NCBI RefSeq assembly: GCF_039531165.1
Contig: NZ_BAAAPN010000011.1
Span: 34,886 to 98,885, forward strand
Source: Nostocoides_A vanveenii
GTDB taxonomy: Bacteria > Actinomycetota > Actinomycetes > Actinomycetales > Dermatophilaceae
DNA: 64,000 nucleotides
Direction of reading: 5' to 3'
The notes beneath the pieces were generated by a model. The model was given only the letters and a program-made list of their open reading frames with translations. It made no database searches and was not told the DNA's origin. This document shows positions 35,256-43,298 of the stretch, one piece after another (positions within the stretch are counted from its first letter, which is position 1; every line of letters starts with the position of its first letter). A program made the position numbers and the translations under genes.

Positions 35256-35828
35256 GTGCGCAGCACACTCGACAAGCTCATCTCCTACCTCGGCCTCGCC
35301 CTGGCCGGGCTGCTGCTGGTCGGCGGCGGCCTGTTGCTCTGGGGCGCGAACTTCACCAACAGCAATGTCCACGATCAGCTCAAGCAGCAGGACATCACCA
35401 TGCCGTCCGGCCCGGCCATCGAGGACCCGCTGATCAAGCCCTATCTCGAGCAGTACGCCGGCCAGGAGATGACCACGGGCGATCAGGCCCGCGCCTTCGC
35501 CGAGCACTACATCAAGGTTCACATGGACAAGTCGTCCGGCGGCCGCACCTATGAGGATGTCTCCGGCGAGTTCATCACCCTGAGCAAGGACAAGAACGCC
35601 GACCAGACCAAGGTCGCCGAGCTCGGCCAGCTGCGCCAGAGCCTCTTCATGGGCAACACCCTGCGTGGCCTGCTGCTCAACGCCTACGCCTTCGGCACGA
35701 TGGCCAAGATCATGACGTATGCCGCCGTCGCCGCCTTCGTGGGCGCCGCCGCCATGGCCCTGCTCGCCCTGCTCGGCCTGCAGCACGCGAAGAAGGTCGC
35801 CAACGCCGCGCCGGCCCGCGCCGCCTGA
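35256..35828 (+). CDS. Conserved actinobacterial membrane protein (Rv2203-like position)
   Basis: A 190-aa protein with one N-terminal helix (about residues 10-30), an extracytoplasmic helical domain of about 110 residues with conserved DPLIKPYLEQYAGQEMTTGDQA, and a C-terminal helix (about 150-175). Similar proteins are sometimes mislabelled as LigA dioxygenases; no catalytic motif is seen. GTG 35256 follows AGGGAGA by seven bases, and the longer frame to 35172 lacks support. Preceded by a strong promoter with an iron-box-like sequence. Confidence 0.8.
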   Translation: MRSTLDKLISYLGLALAGLLLVGGGLLLWGANFTNSNVHDQLKQQDITMPSGPAIEDPLIKPYLEQYAGQEMTTGDQARAFAEHYIKVHMDKSSGGRTYEDVSGEFITLSKDKNADQTKVAELGQLRQSLFMGNTLRGLLLNAYAFGTMAKIMTYAAVAAFVGAAAMALLALLGLQHAKKVANAAPARAA

Positions 35829-35899
35829 GCCAGGCGCGTCCGGCCCACGGCCCACCGACGGCCTCGCTCGCACCGGTCATCCCGGGCGGGCGGGGCCGT

Positions 35900-35912
35900 C
35901 ATACTTGCGCTC
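35900..35912 (+). promoter_or_regulatory. Possible leaderless -10 box
   Basis: CATACT at 35900-35905, seven bases before GTG 35913. Confidence 0.35.
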
Positions 35913-36899
35913 GTGCAAATCCTCGTCACGGGCTCGATCGCGACCGACCACCTGATGACCTTCGAAGGCCGATTCGCCGACTCACTCGTCGTCGAGCAGC
36001 TCGACAAGATCTCGCTGTCCTTCCTCGCCCAGGATCTGGAGATCCGGCGCGGGGGGATCGCGGCGAATATCGCCTTCGGGATGGCCAACCTCGGAATGCG
36101 CCCGGTCCTGGTCGGCGCCGTGGGGGAGGACTTCGTCTCCTACCGCAGTTGGCTGGAGCGCCACGGCGTCGACTGCGAGTCGATCCTGGTTTCGCAGACC
36201 AAGCACACCGCCCGGTTCGTCTGCACCACGGACTCCGACATGGCCCAGATCGCCACCTTTTATGCGGGCGCGATGAGTGACGCCCGGCAGATCGAACTCG
36301 GCCCGATCGCGCGCCGCGTCGGCGGGGCCGACTATGTGCTGATCGGGGCGAACGATCCGCAGGCGATGCTGCGGCATACGCGCGAGTGCCGCACCCGCAA
36401 GATCCCCTTCATCGCCGACCCCTCCCAACAGCTCGCCTTCAGTGACGGGCCGGAGATCAAGGAGATGATCGACGGCGCGGCCTACCTGATCACTAATGAG
36501 TACGAAGCCCGCCTGACCGAGCAGAAGACCGGCTGGAGCGAGGCCGAGATCGCCTCCCGCGTCACTCACCGGGTCATCACCCAGGGCAAGGACGGTGTGA
36601 CGATCACCAGCCCGGGCGTGGAGCCGATCCACGTCGGTGTGGCCAAGGTTGCCCGCCTCGCCGACCCGACCGGCGTCGGCGACGCCTTTCGCGCGGGCTT
36701 CCTGGCCGGACTGGCCGCCGGCCTGGGCCACCGGCGGTGCGCCGAAATGGGTTCGGTGCTCGCCGCGCACGTCATCGAGACGGTCGGCACTCAGGAATAC
36801 GAGCTGAGCAAGCGCGTCTTCCTCGAACGCCTCGCCGACGCGTATGGCGCGGACTCGGCTGGGGAGATCGCCCCGCACCTGCGCTGCCCGAGACCGTGA
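35913..36899 (+). CDS. adoK: PfkB-family carbohydrate kinase, probably adenosine kinase
   Basis: A 328-aa ribokinase-fold enzyme. The N-terminal glycine pair is in EIRRGGIAANIAFGMANLG and the C-terminal anion hole/catalytic Asp motif in ADPTGVGDAFRAGFLAG. It matches in position and pattern Rv2202c, an adenosine kinase of M. tuberculosis, so phosphorylation of adenosine to AMP is likely. Other PfkB substrates cannot be excluded. Its stop overlaps the next start (GTGA). Confidence 0.88.
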   Translation: MQILVTGSIATDHLMTFEGRFADSLVVEQLDKISLSFLAQDLEIRRGGIAANIAFGMANLGMRPVLVGAVGEDFVSYRSWLERHGVDCESILVSQTKHTARFVCTTDSDMAQIATFYAGAMSDARQIELGPIARRVGGADYVLIGANDPQAMLRHTRECRTRKIPFIADPSQQLAFSDGPEIKEMIDGAAYLITNEYEARLTEQKTGWSEAEIASRVTHRVITQGKDGVTITSPGVEPIHVGVAKVARLADPTGVGDAFRAGFLAGLAAGLGHRRCAEMGSVLAAHVIETVGTQEYELSKRVFLERLADAYGADSAGEIAPHLRCPRP

Positions 36900-37816
36900 G
36901 TCCGGGCGGGGTCGCCGCAGTCGAACCGCCCCTGAGCGGCGCGGAGCCCGGGACCCCCGATGGCGCCCGCGGCGCCTGGCCGCCGCCCCAGGTCACGCAG
37001 CGGCCGGCTGGCGCCGCCGACGCTCCGCGGGCCGACCCGCCAGACTGCCCGGCCGGCCCGTTCGGTATTCCGCCGCCTCCCACCCTGCCAAACCCGCCCA
37101 TCGTCCCCGGCCCGACGAACTGGCGGCTGGCCGACGCCCTGGCTCATCCGGATCCTGATATCGACCTCGTGGCCTTGGGCGCCGACCTGGAGCCGGCGAC
37201 GCTGCTCGCCGCTTACCGGATCGGGCTCTTCCCGATGGATGTCCCCGAGGCGGGACGGCTCGGCTGGTGGGCGCCCGTCGAGCGCGGCGTCCTGCACCCA
37301 GCCGATCTGCACATCTCGCGCTCCCTGGCCCGCTCCAGCCGCCGCTTCAGCATCACCGTGGACCGGGCCTTCGCGCAGGTCGTCGCGGGCTGCGCCGCCC
37401 CTGGGCGCAAGGGGGCGTGGATCACGCCGGAGTTCGCCGCGGCATACGAGAAGCTGCACCGGCTCGGGTGGGCGCACAGCATCGAGGTCTGGTCGCCCGC
37501 CGGCCTGGCCGGCGGGCTATACGGGGTGGCGATCGGTGGGCTGTTCGCGGGCGAATCGATGTTCCATCGGGAGACCGACGCCTCCAAGATCGCCGTTGCC
37601 GGGCTGGTCGACGTCGTCTCGAGCGCTCCCGGCGGGCTGATCGACGTCCAGTGGCAGACCGGGCACCTCGCCACCCTGGGGGTGACCACCCGCACCCGCG
37701 AGGCGTATGCCGCCGCCCTCCCCGCCCTGACCGCCGCCCCCGGCCCCGACTGGCCTGCCTGGCGCCGGCAGGAATGGCGGGCAGGGAGGGGACAGCCTTT
37801 CCGCCCGATGCCCTAA
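36896..37816 (+). CDS. aat: Leucyl/phenylalanyl-tRNA-protein transferase
   Basis: A 306-aa N-end-rule enzyme that adds Leu or Phe to proteins with N-terminal Arg or Lys. The core runs from GADLEPATLLAAYRIGLFPM through WWAPVERGVL, GAWITPEF and GGLYGVAIGGLFAGESMF to VQWQTGHLATLG. The first about 80 residues are a Pro/Gly-rich extension not typical of the family. GTG 36896 forms a GTGA overlap with adoK, and the further upstream frame lies inside adoK. Confidence 0.92.
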   Translation: MSPGGVAAVEPPLSGAEPGTPDGARGAWPPPQVTQRPAGAADAPRADPPDCPAGPFGIPPPPTLPNPPIVPGPTNWRLADALAHPDPDIDLVALGADLEPATLLAAYRIGLFPMDVPEAGRLGWWAPVERGVLHPADLHISRSLARSSRRFSITVDRAFAQVVAGCAAPGRKGAWITPEFAAAYEKLHRLGWAHSIEVWSPAGLAGGLYGVAIGGLFAGESMFHRETDASKIAVAGLVDVVSSAPGGLIDVQWQTGHLATLGVTTRTREAYAAALPALTAAPGPDWPAWRRQEWRAGRGQPFRPMP

Positions 37817-37823
37817 AGCCGCT

Positions 37824-37873
37824 ATTCGCACGGGAAGACTGCCCCTCGCGAGCGAGGGCTTTGCCAGGCGAAT
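37824..37873. repeat. Hairpin element, copy 1 (TTCGCACGGGAA family)
   Basis: Outer ATTCGC (37824-37829) pairs with GCGAAT (37868-37873), and an inner CCTCGC/GCGAGG hairpin sits within. The word ACGGGAAGACTGCCC closely matches the loop of the element after aroG (62411-62447). It lies between the converging aat and tusA genes, touching the tusA stop. Confidence 0.6.
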
Positions 37874-38154
37874 CAGCCGCCGAGCCGGACCCGGCAGCCC
37901 ACCAGTCCGTCCGCGTGCTCAATCCCGATGACCGTATGCCCGCGCATCCGGCACCAGGCGGGCAGGTCGGCCGCGGCCGCGGGGTCGGTGGCGAGCACCT
38001 GGATCACCGTGCCGGCGGCCAGCGTGGTCGCGGCGCGCGCCGCCAGGATCACCGGCATCGGGCATCGCGTCCCGCGAGCATCGATCACCAGCTCGGCGGC
38101 GAGTTCGGCATCCTCACCGGCCTCAGCCGTCCGGCCTGGCTCCACGCCGTTCAC
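37873..38154 (-). CDS. TusA-family sulfurtransferase
   Basis: A 93-aa protein with the TusA motif RGTRCPMPVI; the persulfide-carrying residue is Cys31. TusA-type proteins accept sulfur from cysteine desulfurases for tRNA thiolation, cofactors or other paths. GTG 38154 overlaps the stop of the class V aminotransferase gene (GTGA), so the two are coupled. Its upstream partner seems to lack the PLP lysine, so the sulfur source is uncertain. Confidence 0.85.
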   Translation of the reverse strand: MNGVEPGRTAEAGEDAELAAELVIDARGTRCPMPVILAARAATTLAAGTVIQVLATDPAAAADLPAWCRMRGHTVIGIEHADGLVGCRVRLGG

Positions 38155-39335
38155 AACTCGCCCGCCCCCAGGTGCGCCCGCACATCCGCGATCACGACCG
38201 GAAGCTCGGCGATCAGCCGCTCCACACCCTCGGCGCGATCGGTCGCGACGGGGTCCCATGGCAAGGTGGCTCGGACGTTTCCGTGGGTGAGCACGCCCAT
38301 CGCGGTCAGCACATGGCTCGGCTCCAAGGTGGACGCGGTGCACGCCGATCCCGACGCCAGCGCCAGCCCGCGGCGGTCCAACTCGGTGACCAGGCTCTCG
38401 CCGTCGGCGAACAGGGCGCTGAAGGTCACGATGTGCGGCAGCCGATCGACCGGGTCGCCGACGACATCGACGTCCGGGATCGCCGAGGCCGCTGCCCGCA
38501 GGCGCTCGGTCAAGGCGAACGCCTCTCGCGCATCGGCCGCGCGCGCCGCGGACGCCTGCTGCCAGGCTTCTGCCGCCGCCAGCGCGAGGGGAACCCAGAC
38601 CGGCGCGTCCGCCCGGCCGAACTCCGCCTCCCGGGGCGGCCCGGATCGCCGGAAGGCCGTGCCCGGCGCCACCACGACGATCCCCAGCGGCGGACCCGCC
38701 ACCGCGGCGGCGTCCGCGACCAGCACGTCGTATGCAGGCGGGGCCGCCACTCGGCCCACACTCGCCGACGCGTCCACCACCAAGGGCACGCCGGTCGCGC
38801 GGCATACGTCGAGCGCCGGCGCCACCGGTTGGATCGTCCCGACCTCCCCATTCGCGTGCTGGAGCGCGGCTACCGCCGTGCCAGGAACGCCGACCGCGGC
38901 GGCGAAAGCAGCCATGTCGACCCGCCCCAGCCGATCGACCGGAACTTCGGCGAAGTCCTCGGACTCGCCCGACTGGGCTGCGGCATACCGGCCGGGGATC
39001 AGGATGCTGGAATGCTCGACCGCACTCGCGACCACCCGCCGACCGGTCCGCCGTCGCGGCCAGGCCACCCCGTCCATGGCCGCCGCAACGCCCGCGGCCC
39101 CACCGCCTAAGTGGAAGGTCAACGACTCGGGCGTCACCCCGAGGTCAGCGGCGATCACCGCGCGCGCCTGATTGAGCAGACCCGAGGCGAGCCGCGCCTC
39201 GCGGTGCAGGCGCCGTGGATCGGCCCAGCCGGCGTCGAGCGCGGCGAGCAGGGTCTCGCGCGCCTGCGGATGCAGCGGCCCGGGGGCTGCATCCAAGAGC
39301 CCGGACCTCCCGGGCCCGACCGGAACGGACGCCAT
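38151..39335 (-). CDS. Cysteine desulfurase-like class V aminotransferase lacking the PLP lysine
   Basis: A 394-aa NifS/IscS-fold protein. It keeps VVASAVEHSSIL with the conserved His, ALQHANGEVGTIQP, and the mobile loop LASGSACTAS with Cys332. Where the family has a Ser-x-His-Lys Schiff-base motif, residues 206-217 read VADAAAVAGPPL, with no Lys or His. Checking the DNA confirms this. It may therefore be inactive, or a scaffold for the coupled TusA. ATG 39335 follows TAACGT by seven bases, so it is probably leaderless; the frame to 39413 is spurious. Confidence 0.8.
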   Translation of the reverse strand: MASVPVGPGRSGLLDAAPGPLHPQARETLLAALDAGWADPRRLHREARLASGLLNQARAVIAADLGVTPESLTFHLGGGAAGVAAAMDGVAWPRRRTGRRVVASAVEHSSILIPGRYAAAQSGESEDFAEVPVDRLGRVDMAAFAAAVGVPGTAVAALQHANGEVGTIQPVAPALDVCRATGVPLVVDASASVGRVAAPPAYDVLVADAAAVAGPPLGIVVVAPGTAFRRSGPPREAEFGRADAPVWVPLALAAAEAWQQASAARAADAREAFALTERLRAAASAIPDVDVVGDPVDRLPHIVTFSALFADGESLVTELDRRGLALASGSACTASTLEPSHVLTAMGVLTHGNVRATLPWDPVATDRAEGVERLIAELPVVIADVRAHLGAGEL

Positions 39336-39342
39336 ATCTCGA

Positions 39343-39348
39343 ACGTTA
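39343..39348 (-). promoter_or_regulatory. Leaderless -10 box of the cysteine desulfurase-like gene
   Basis: TAACGT on the minus strand, seven bases before ATG 39335. Confidence 0.5.
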
Positions 39349-39382
39349 CCGACCCCTGCAGCGCATTCGGATCGGCCTACGG

Positions 39383-39417
39383 TAGTTTTGGCACAGCATG
39401 TCCCTGCGGTCATGCTG
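39383..39417 (+). promoter_or_regulatory. ctaC promoter region with inverted repeat
   Basis: TAGTTT (39383-39388) is a candidate -10 box. CAGCATG (39394-39400) and CATGCTG (39411-39417) form an inverted repeat with a 10-base spacer near the predicted transcript start. It could be an operator or a leader hairpin. Confidence 0.4.
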
Positions 39418-39458
39418 CCTTCACATTTCCGCCCGCTCTGGACCGAACGAGGTGCCCG

Positions 39459-40349
39459 TTGCGATTGCCTGACACCGTGGCCAAGGCCCGGCGCTCCCGC
39501 GCCGTCATCGGCCTCGCAGTGACGGCTGCCGTCCTGAGCCTGGGAGGCTGCGGCCTCGCCGGCGCCCAGGGCAAGCTGTCGAATGGCTATCTGCCCGAGG
39601 GGGCCACCGCGGGCGCCGAAACCGTCCGGTCCCTGTGGATCGGCTCATGGATCGCGGCGCTGGCCGTTGGTGGTCTGGTCTGGGGCCTGACCTTGTGGTG
39701 CGTCGTCGCCTACAAGCGCAGGGCGGACGACCCGCCATTGCCCGTGCAGCTGAAATACAACGTGCCGATGGAGATCCTCTACACGGTCGTCCCGATCTTC
39801 ATGATCGCGGTGCTCTTTTACTACACCGACCGGGACACCAATGAGTTGACCTCAACCAAGGCCACGCCCGACTACGTCATCAATGTCGTGGGCAAGCAGT
39901 GGAGCTGGGACTTCAACTACACCACCTCCGATGCCCACGAGTCGGGCACCCAGGCGCTCCTGACCGGCAAGCCCGGCGTCGAGGAGACCCTGCCGACCCT
40001 CTACATTCCGGTCGGCAAGCGCGTCGAGTTCCAGCTCACCGCCAATGACGTCATCCACTCCTTCTGGGTGCCGGCCTTTTTGACCAAGCTCGACATGATC
40101 CCGGGCCGCGTCAACACCTTCCAGGTGGTCCCGACCCGCGAAGGGACCTTTGCGGGCAAGTGCGCCGAACTGTGCGGCGCCTACCACTCCGAAATGCTCT
40201 TCAACCTCAAGGTTGTCTCGGTCGCGGAGTACGACAAGCACATCGCCGACCTCAAGGCCCAGGGCAATGGCGGCCTGCTGCCGCCTACTGTCCTGCGCGA
40301 GCCGATCATCAAGCAGGACACGGACAAGCTCACGACAGGGGGCAACTGA
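39459..40349 (+). CDS. ctaC: Cytochrome c oxidase subunit II
   Basis: A 296-aa lipoprotein subunit of the aa3 oxidase carrying the CuA centre. A signal sequence ends in the lipobox LGGC. Two helices (SWIAALAVGGLVWGLTLW and ILYTVVPIFMIAVLFYY) precede the CuA motif with HSFWVPAF and CAELCGAYHSEM. The start is probably TTG 39459, with GAGG six bases upstream; GTG 39477 is an alternative. Two bases separate it from ctaD. Confidence 0.95.
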   Translation: MRLPDTVAKARRSRAVIGLAVTAAVLSLGGCGLAGAQGKLSNGYLPEGATAGAETVRSLWIGSWIAALAVGGLVWGLTLWCVVAYKRRADDPPLPVQLKYNVPMEILYTVVPIFMIAVLFYYTDRDTNELTSTKATPDYVINVVGKQWSWDFNYTTSDAHESGTQALLTGKPGVEETLPTLYIPVGKRVEFQLTANDVIHSFWVPAFLTKLDMIPGRVNTFQVVPTREGTFAGKCAELCGAYHSEMLFNLKVVSVAEYDKHIADLKAQGNGGLLPPTVLREPIIKQDTDKLTTGGN

Positions 40350-40351
40350 CG

Positions 40352-42067
40352 ATGAGTAGCATCACCTCCGACTCCACGATGTTGCGCACGGCCGACCGGG
40401 TCGAGCACAAGCGCTTGGCCCCAGGGACCACGGTTGTGAAGTGGATGACGACGACCGACCACAAGGTCATCGGCAATCTCTACTTCATCACCTCCTTCAT
40501 CTGGTTCCTGCTCGGTGGCCTGATGGCGCTGGTCATCCGGATGGAGCTCTTCTCCCCGGGCATCGGCTTCGTCGACGACAAGCAGCAATTCAACCAACTG
40601 TTCACCATGCACGGCACGATCATGCTGTTGCTCTTCGCGACGCCCCTCTTCGCCGGCTTCGCGAACGCCTTGATGCCCTTGCAGATCGGCGCCCCGGATG
40701 TGGCCTTCCCGCGACTGAATATGTTCGCCTACTGGCTCTACCTCTTCGGTGGCCTGATCGCGGCGTTCGGCTTCCTCACCCCGATGGGCGCGGCCGCCTT
40801 CGGCTGGTTCGCGTATGCCCCGCTCTCCAACTCGGTCTTCAGCCCCGGCGTGGGCGGTGACCTGTGGGTCTTCGGTCTCGCCCTCGGTGGCTTCGGCACC
40901 ATCCTCGGTGGCGTCAACTTCATCACCACCATCGTGTGCATGCGCGCGCCGGGCATGACCATGTTCCGTATGCCGGTCTTCACCTGGACCGTGCTCGTCA
41001 CCTCGCTGCTTATCATCTTGATCTTCCCCCCGCTCGCCGCCGCGCTCTTCGCGCTCGGCGCGGACCGCCGCTTCGGTGCCGAGGTCTTCGATCCTGCCAA
41101 CGGTGGGCCGATCCTGTGGCAGCACCTCTTCTGGTTCTTTGGTCACCCCGAGGTCTACGTCATCGCCCTGCCCTTCTTCGGCATCATCTCCGAGATCCTG
41201 CCGGTCTTCGCGCGCAAGCCGATCTTCGGCTACAAGACCCTGGTCTTCGCGACCATCGCGATCGCCGCGTTGTCGGTCAGCGTCTGGGCACACCACATGT
41301 ACGTCACCGGACAAATCCTGCTGCCCTTCTTCGCGGTGATGACGATGGCCATCGCCGTGCCGACGGGCGTGAAGTTCTTCAACTGGGTCGGCACCCTGTG
41401 GGGCGGCCACCTGGTGTTCTCCACGCCACTAATCTGGGCGCTCGGCTTCCTGGTGACCTTCCTCTTCGGTGGCTTGACCGGCGTCATCCTGGCCAGCCCG
41501 GCCCTCGACTTCAGCCTCTCCGACTCCTACTTCGTGGTGGCCCACTTCCACTACGTCGTCTTCGGCACCGTCGTCTTTGCGATGTTCGCGGGCTTCTACT
41601 TCTGGTGGCCGAAGTTCACCGGCCGCATGCTCGATGAGACCCTGGGCAAGATCCACTTCGTCCTGCTCTTCGTCGGTTTCCACACCACCTTCTTGATCCA
41701 GCACTGGCTCGGTGTCGACGGCATGCCCCGGCGGTATGCCGACTATCTTCCCGAGGACGGCTTCACCCTGGCGAACCGGGTCTCCACCGTCGGCGCCTTC
41801 ATCCTCGGTGCCTCGATGCTGCCGTTCATGTACAACGTCTGGAAGACGTGGAAGTACGCGCCGCTCGTCGACTCCGATGACCCGTGGGGGTATGGCGCGT
41901 CCTTGGAGTGGGCGACCTCCTGTCCGCCCCCGCGGCACAACTTCAACTCGCTGCCCCGAATCCGTTCCGAACGGCCGGCCTTCGACCTGCACCACCCTGA
42001 GGCCGCGCCCGCGTCTTTGCGGGCCGCCAACACCGCCGATGAGCGCCGACTGGCACGAAAGGGCTGA
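40352..42067 (+). CDS. ctaD: Cytochrome c oxidase subunit I
   Basis: A 571-aa catalytic subunit reducing O2 at heme a3-CuB and pumping protons. Twelve helices are expected. Visible signatures are TMHGTIMLLLFATPLFAGFAN, WQHLFWFFGHPEVYVIALPFFG with the CuB His and cross-linked Tyr, VWAHHMYVTGQ and HFHYVVFGTVVFAMFAGFYF. ATG 40352 follows a G-rich ribosome site. In M. tuberculosis ctaD lies elsewhere; here it is between ctaC and ctaF. Confidence 0.97.
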   Translation: MSSITSDSTMLRTADRVEHKRLAPGTTVVKWMTTTDHKVIGNLYFITSFIWFLLGGLMALVIRMELFSPGIGFVDDKQQFNQLFTMHGTIMLLLFATPLFAGFANALMPLQIGAPDVAFPRLNMFAYWLYLFGGLIAAFGFLTPMGAAAFGWFAYAPLSNSVFSPGVGGDLWVFGLALGGFGTILGGVNFITTIVCMRAPGMTMFRMPVFTWTVLVTSLLIILIFPPLAAALFALGADRRFGAEVFDPANGGPILWQHLFWFFGHPEVYVIALPFFGIISEILPVFARKPIFGYKTLVFATIAIAALSVSVWAHHMYVTGQILLPFFAVMTMAIAVPTGVKFFNWVGTLWGGHLVFSTPLIWALGFLVTFLFGGLTGVILASPALDFSLSDSYFVVAHFHYVVFGTVVFAMFAGFYFWWPKFTGRMLDETLGKIHFVLLFVGFHTTFLIQHWLGVDGMPRRYADYLPEDGFTLANRVSTVGAFILGASMLPFMYNVWKTWKYAPLVDSDDPWGYGASLEWATSCPPPRHNFNSLPRIRSERPAFDLHHPEAAPASLRAANTADERRLARKG

Positions 42068-42076
42068 TGACTTCCC

Positions 42077-42478
42077 ATGAAGGCCGAGAGCTACTTCTTC
42101 GCCCTGATTGCCGTCTTTGGTGCGGTCATGGGCCCGATTTACGGGCACTTCACCCACTGGCAGGAGCCGGTCGGCCCCGTGGGGCTTTTCCTCGCCGCGG
42201 CTCTGGGCGCCATGGTTGCCTTCTACTTGTGGATGACGGGCAAGCGCATCGGCTACCGGCCGGATGACAACCCGGACGGCGAGATCGCCGAGGCCGAGGG
42301 CGACTACGGCGCGTTTGCTCCCTACTCGTGGTGGCCGCTATGGCTCGGCCTGACCTCGGCCCTGGTGTTCATGGGCATCGCGGTCGGCTGGTGGATCGCC
42401 TTCATCGGTGCCTTCTTCGGCCTCTTCGCCCTGGTCGGCTGGGTCTTTGAGTTCTACAAGGGCCAGCACGCCCACTGA
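42077..42478 (+). CDS. ctaF: Cytochrome c oxidase subunit IV
   Basis: A 133-aa actinobacterial oxidase subunit with four membrane helices in two pairs, split by an acidic loop (DDNPDGEIAEAEGDYGAF). It is a structural subunit of the bc1-aa3 supercomplex. It follows ctaD by nine bases and ends at a strong terminator. Confidence 0.93.
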   Translation: MKAESYFFALIAVFGAVMGPIYGHFTHWQEPVGPVGLFLAAALGAMVAFYLWMTGKRIGYRPDDNPDGEIAEAEGDYGAFAPYSWWPLWLGLTSALVFMGIAVGWWIAFIGAFFGLFALVGWVFEFYKGQHAH

Positions 42479-42491
42479 TCGACAACGCGCG

Positions 42492-42520
42492 GCGGCCTCC
42501 CCTCATCGAGGGGAGGCCGC
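42492..42520 (+). terminator. Terminator of the ctaCDF operon
   Basis: A perfect 12-bp stem, GCGGCCTCCCCT with AGGGGAGGCCGC, has a five-base loop. It lies 14 bases after the ctaF stop. Confidence 0.85.
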
Positions 42521-42527
42521 TGGCCGT

Positions 42528-42539
42528 TAGGCTGCGGGC
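42528..42539 (+). promoter_or_regulatory. Leaderless -10 box
   Basis: TAGGCT at 42528-42533, six bases before ATG 42540. Confidence 0.5.
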
Positions 42540-42863
42540 ATGGCCAGCCAGCGCTCGCGTCCGTCTTCCTCCGGCCATCGACGAGGGTCGGGCCGGTCGT
42601 CGGCCGCCGCAGATCGCCGCGGGCAGGTGGAGAGAAACGGACCCAAGGGCATCCCTGCCGGGACGGTGATCGTCCTGTTGGTCCTGGCCTGCATCGTCCT
42701 GGTGGAGATTTGGCTGCTCAAGGTCAACTGGGCGACGGTCAGGGCGAGCACCCGCAACACCCTGCTGGCCGTGGCCTGGTGCCTGGTGCCGCTCATCGCC
42801 ATCGGACTGGGGATCGGCTCCTCCATCCGCTATCAACGCCAGCAGCAGCGGAACGGACGCTGA
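42540..42863 (+). CDS. Small two-helix membrane protein
   Basis: A 107-aa protein with a basic Ser/Arg-rich N-terminus of about 40 residues, two membrane helices (about 42-60 and 74-96) and a basic tail. No family recognised. It follows the oxidase operon terminator, has its own leaderless promoter, and is 12 bases ahead of the metallopeptidase gene. Confidence 0.68.
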   Translation: MASQRSRPSSSGHRRGSGRSSAAADRRGQVERNGPKGIPAGTVIVLLVLACIVLVEIWLLKVNWATVRASTRNTLLAVAWCLVPLIAIGLGIGSSIRYQRQQQRNGR

Positions 42864-42875
42864 AGGCGTCGGCAC

Positions 42876-43226
42876 ATGGTGACCATGAGCCCCGAGGAGT
42901 TCGACGCGGCCGTCGCCGACGCGCTCGATGAGATCCCCGCCGAACTGATGGCTCACCTGGACAATGTCGTCTTCTTCGTCGAGGACGAGCCGCCGGCCGA
43001 CGAGCCGGAGATCCTCGGACGTTACGAGGGGATCGCCCTGACCGACCGACCGCAGTGGGGCGGTATCCAGTTGCCCGACCGGATCACGATCTATCGCGGC
43101 CCCCTGTGCCGGATGTGCTGGACCCGCGAGGAAATCGTCGACGAGATCGGGATCACCGTCGTCCACGAGATCGCCCACCACTTCGGCATCGACGACGAGC
43201 GCCTGCACGAACTCGGCTGGGGCTGA
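42876..43226 (+). CDS. Zincin-type metallopeptidase family protein
   Basis: A 116-aa minimal metallopeptidase-fold protein with VVHEIAHHFGIDD, an HExxH motif followed by an aspartate. It resembles the small uncharacterised bacterial zincin family (DUF1025 type). An acidic N-terminal helix contains FDAAVADALDEIP. The start is ATG 42876 or GTG 42879. No signal peptide. A real proteolytic role has not been shown for this family to my knowledge. Confidence 0.85.
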   Translation: MVTMSPEEFDAAVADALDEIPAELMAHLDNVVFFVEDEPPADEPEILGRYEGIALTDRPQWGGIQLPDRITIYRGPLCRMCWTREEIVDEIGITVVHEIAHHFGIDDERLHELGWG

Positions 43227-43241
43227 CCACGCGCAACGGGT

Positions 43242-43273
43242 AAGGGCCCCGGGAGTCGCCTTCCGGGGCCCTT
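43242..43273. terminator. Bidirectional terminator between metallopeptidase and qcrB
   Basis: An 11-bp stem, AAGGGCCCCGG with CCGGGGCCCTT, encloses a 10-base loop between two converging genes. Confidence 0.85.
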
Positions 43274-43298
43274 GCGCGCCGTACGCCGTGGTGTGGCG

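Noticed and set aside
35913..36899. Ribokinase or fructokinase instead of adenosine kinase
   Set aside because: The position between erpA/membrane protein and ctaC matches the known mycobacterial adenosine kinase locus; kept as adoK with some doubt.
40181..41410. 409-aa minus-strand frame opposite ctaD
   Set aside because: Low-complexity Asp/Glu/Gln/His-rich shadow; ctaD is unmistakable.
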